DNA from: Rotaria socialis
Lineage: Eukaryota > Rotifera > Eurotatoria > Philodinida > Philodinidae
Assembly (NCBI GenBank): GCA_905331475.1
Contig: CAJNYU010000591.1
Span: 86,809-150,808, forward strand
Length of the DNA stretch: 64,000 nt
Reading direction: 5' to 3'
A model generated the notes under the pieces. It saw only the letters and a list, made by a program, of their open reading frames with translations, had not been told where the DNA came from and searched no databases. This document shows, in pieces, positions 61,889 through 64,000 of this stretch (the stretch's first letter is position 1; each line of letters begins with the position of its first letter). The translations under genes and the position numbers were made by a program.

Positions 61889-63849
61889 TGAAAGAATCTT
61901 TTCTTTTCTTGTCTGTATTAATTAAAGAAAACAATTGTATGTAAATGTTTGAAATTAAAATTCAGTGTACCTAATACACGAAAAGAAAATATTTTCAATA
62001 ATAATAATAATACTCTAAATTTTTATCTGCTTGTAATAAAACAAAATAATGAGTTGAAATATATAGCTACATATGTAATAATGATGTTCTGTTGAAATTA
62101 TTTGATATTGATCTTAGAATTAAAATTTAAAATATAGCTGGCGTGTTGTGTAAAAATAATTTCTTTGAATAGCTACGAGAAATATTCAATCACTCGCAAA
62201 ATGCAATTATTGGCTTATTACTAAAATATTGATTAAGATCATGTCTAGTGTTCAAATGCATATTTTCGTTATAGATTATCGAAAAAAACATGAGAAATAA
62301 ATTAGCATACAAAAAAAGAACGTTATAAATTTTTTATTCTTGTTTTATCGGAATCACTGACAAAAAGATAATGAAATATGCATATTGAATATTACGCGAT
62401 GAAACTCTTAAATACAATTGCGATGATGTTTTATTTTATCATGAATATTTCACAAGTCAATTGGAATCATCTGCTGTCCTTAGATATTCGTATACAAACT
62501 GATCATTACAAAAATTAATATAATTAGATCCACTCAATTTTCTGATAGTTTTTGTAGACATAATAAGATTGCGTTGATGTCAGGTATCGTGAGTGGGAGG
62601 GATCTCTGTCATTAGTGTGGTCAATTTTAGAAGAAAGCCTTCACATCCATCTCTTAAGTCATTGATATATGTTCATCGCAACACTAAATGATCATGAATA
62701 ATTTTCTAGCAGACATTTTCTCTATTCATCGATTTGGAAATATTCTGATTACCTTGTGTTACACAGTGGCTGTTGAGGCTACCATTACTTTGGTTGGTTT
62801 TTGCGAAGTACTCAAGCGTTTGACTACAATTACTCAATATCATACTGGTGTTGTGTTCAGTGTTAGACTTAGTATCAATATTTCAATTTTGCTGCTAGGT
62901 AGTAACCTATACCACGAGATGCCTAGCAGAAAGAACTAGTCTCCTATCCTATCGTTTTTGTTGAATTTATTTGACTTTATCTCTGCTATTTTACAATCGA
63001 AATTTATGAAACCTTTTTCTTCTTCAAGTTTTTTTATTTGTTTATGATATTTTTTCTGCTAGGATGTTTCTATTTCATGTCTTCTCGTTCGTTAAATCTT
63101 ATGAGGGTACAGTTTTGAAGATAAGATGTTGACTTAACTTTGTTTTTCGCTGCTTTGTTGAGAGAAGAAAATCTGCGGAAAAATCTGTATGAAACATTTG
63201 TTTGCTCAGACGAATGCTTCCATTCATAAACATTATTATGGTATTTATTTTTAAAAGTATTTTTGTTTCTATCAATTGGAATAAATTCAATGTTTCAATT
63301 TGTGTTTTTGATGAAATTTTCAAAGAATTTTATTTAATAGTCTCAGCAGTTTTATTTTTATACAAAAGAATGAACACTATTTTCAAAGTAGCTAATTAGT
63401 TATTCAAGAATAAATATACTTTTAGATTTTGATCATACCATTTTTATTCATGATTCTCAATATTATGTCATATATTCATTGAATTTCATTTGAAAAATCA
63501 TTAAACTCCTCATATATTTGATTCGTACATATATATATATATATATACAAATGTATTGCAGATAGCGAACATAAAGTAATGCATCCAATATTTCTTGAGA
63601 CTATCGATAGGATGAAAAGACACTCACACTCAGAATATTACAACGCAAGCATATGTTACATCTGGAATTAGATATACCGACAATTAAAGAAACTTTTCAA
63701 GAATGCTATAGAAAACAACTAATTAATTATAGATGAATTAAAATTTTATTCCTGAACAAACTAAAAGCTTTAAACAATGAAATGAATACCGACTCGCTCT
63801 CGAACTTTTTATTTTATCATAAAAACAACAAATCCAATTTCGTCAGGAG
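61889..63849. other. gene-free stretch to the right island
   Basis: AT-rich with no recognisable domain. The frame at 62688-62939 is hydrophobic but unrecognised. A TA microsatellite lies at 63531-63546. Confidence 0.5.
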
Positions 63850-64000
63850 GTCGATTTTAGCCCAGGAGATTCAATCCGGCCAGTGGATCCGATCGTTTCC
63901 GGCACCGGATCCTATGGATTCCGTTGCTTTTCAGTCGGCTCCGTTGAATTCCGACGATTTCCTAACTAACGGATCCCGGCCCGGGTTCCGCCGGAAAAAT
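63850..64000. repeat. GGATCC-rich repeat island 4 (continues off the edge)
   Basis: Words GGATCCGATCG, CACCGGATCC, GGATTCCG, GAATTCCG and TTCCGCCGGAAAA follow one another to the window end. Composition changes abruptly at about 63845. Confidence 0.6.

Overview
This is a 64 kb piece of an AT-rich animal nuclear genome, most likely from a bdelloid rotifer (inference). The genes are metazoan: THOC6, HYOU1/GRP170, CDK8, TRIT1, a BAIAP3/Munc13-4-like C2-MUN-C2 protein and two rhodopsin-type receptors. Many introns are about 48-70 bp, mixed with some of several hundred bp. Several start codons lie just behind a pyrimidine-rich 3' splice site, as expected where a spliced leader is trans-spliced, and this is documented in bdelloids. 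Between the genes lie many small transposons and decayed retroelements. The genus is not resolved.

Layout. 1-2.4 kb: the 3' part of an alpha/beta-hydrolase gene followed 107 bp later by thoc6. 3.2-4.5 kb: a four-exon peptide-receptor-like GPCR on the minus strand. 5.5-15.1 kb: gene-free DNA with a 407-bp MITE, a dead MULE with a SWIM zinc finger, a GGATCC-rich island, poly-G assembly scars, and a 0.67-kb tandem repeat split by a 2.6-kb TA-flanked transposon. 15.3-22.3 kb: a dead Ty3/gypsy retrotransposon on the minus strand (gag, protease, RT/RNase H, integrase), itself split by a tRNA-derived SINE with an 11-bp target duplication. 24.6-29.7 kb: a 15-exon HYOU1 gene. 32.2-33.3 kb: a three-exon papain-type protease with no prodomain. 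34.9-35.9 kb: a non-autonomous hAT element. 36.5-37.4 kb: an intronless GPCR. 38.2-46.4 kb: repeats, including a 185-bp tandem duplication, a 1.9-kb element made of short modules, a second hAT element, and small TIR elements. 48.3-61.6 kb: cdk8, trit1 and a BAIAP3-like gene head to tail with gaps of 165 and 104 bp. 61.6-64 kb: an orphan coding exon and another GGATCC-rich island.

The genes do not form one pathway. They cover mRNA export (THOC6), Mediator kinase (CDK8), tRNA isopentenylation (TRIT1), ER folding (HYOU1), vesicle priming (BAIAP3-like), proteolysis and neuropeptide-type signalling. The tight same-strand spacing with splice acceptors at the downstream starts suggests two candidate operons. 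The strongest leads in Part 2 are those operons, the SINE, the two hAT insertions with exact 8-bp target duplications, and the modular 1.9-kb element. All exon joins were made by eye from splice signals, reading frame and family similarity.
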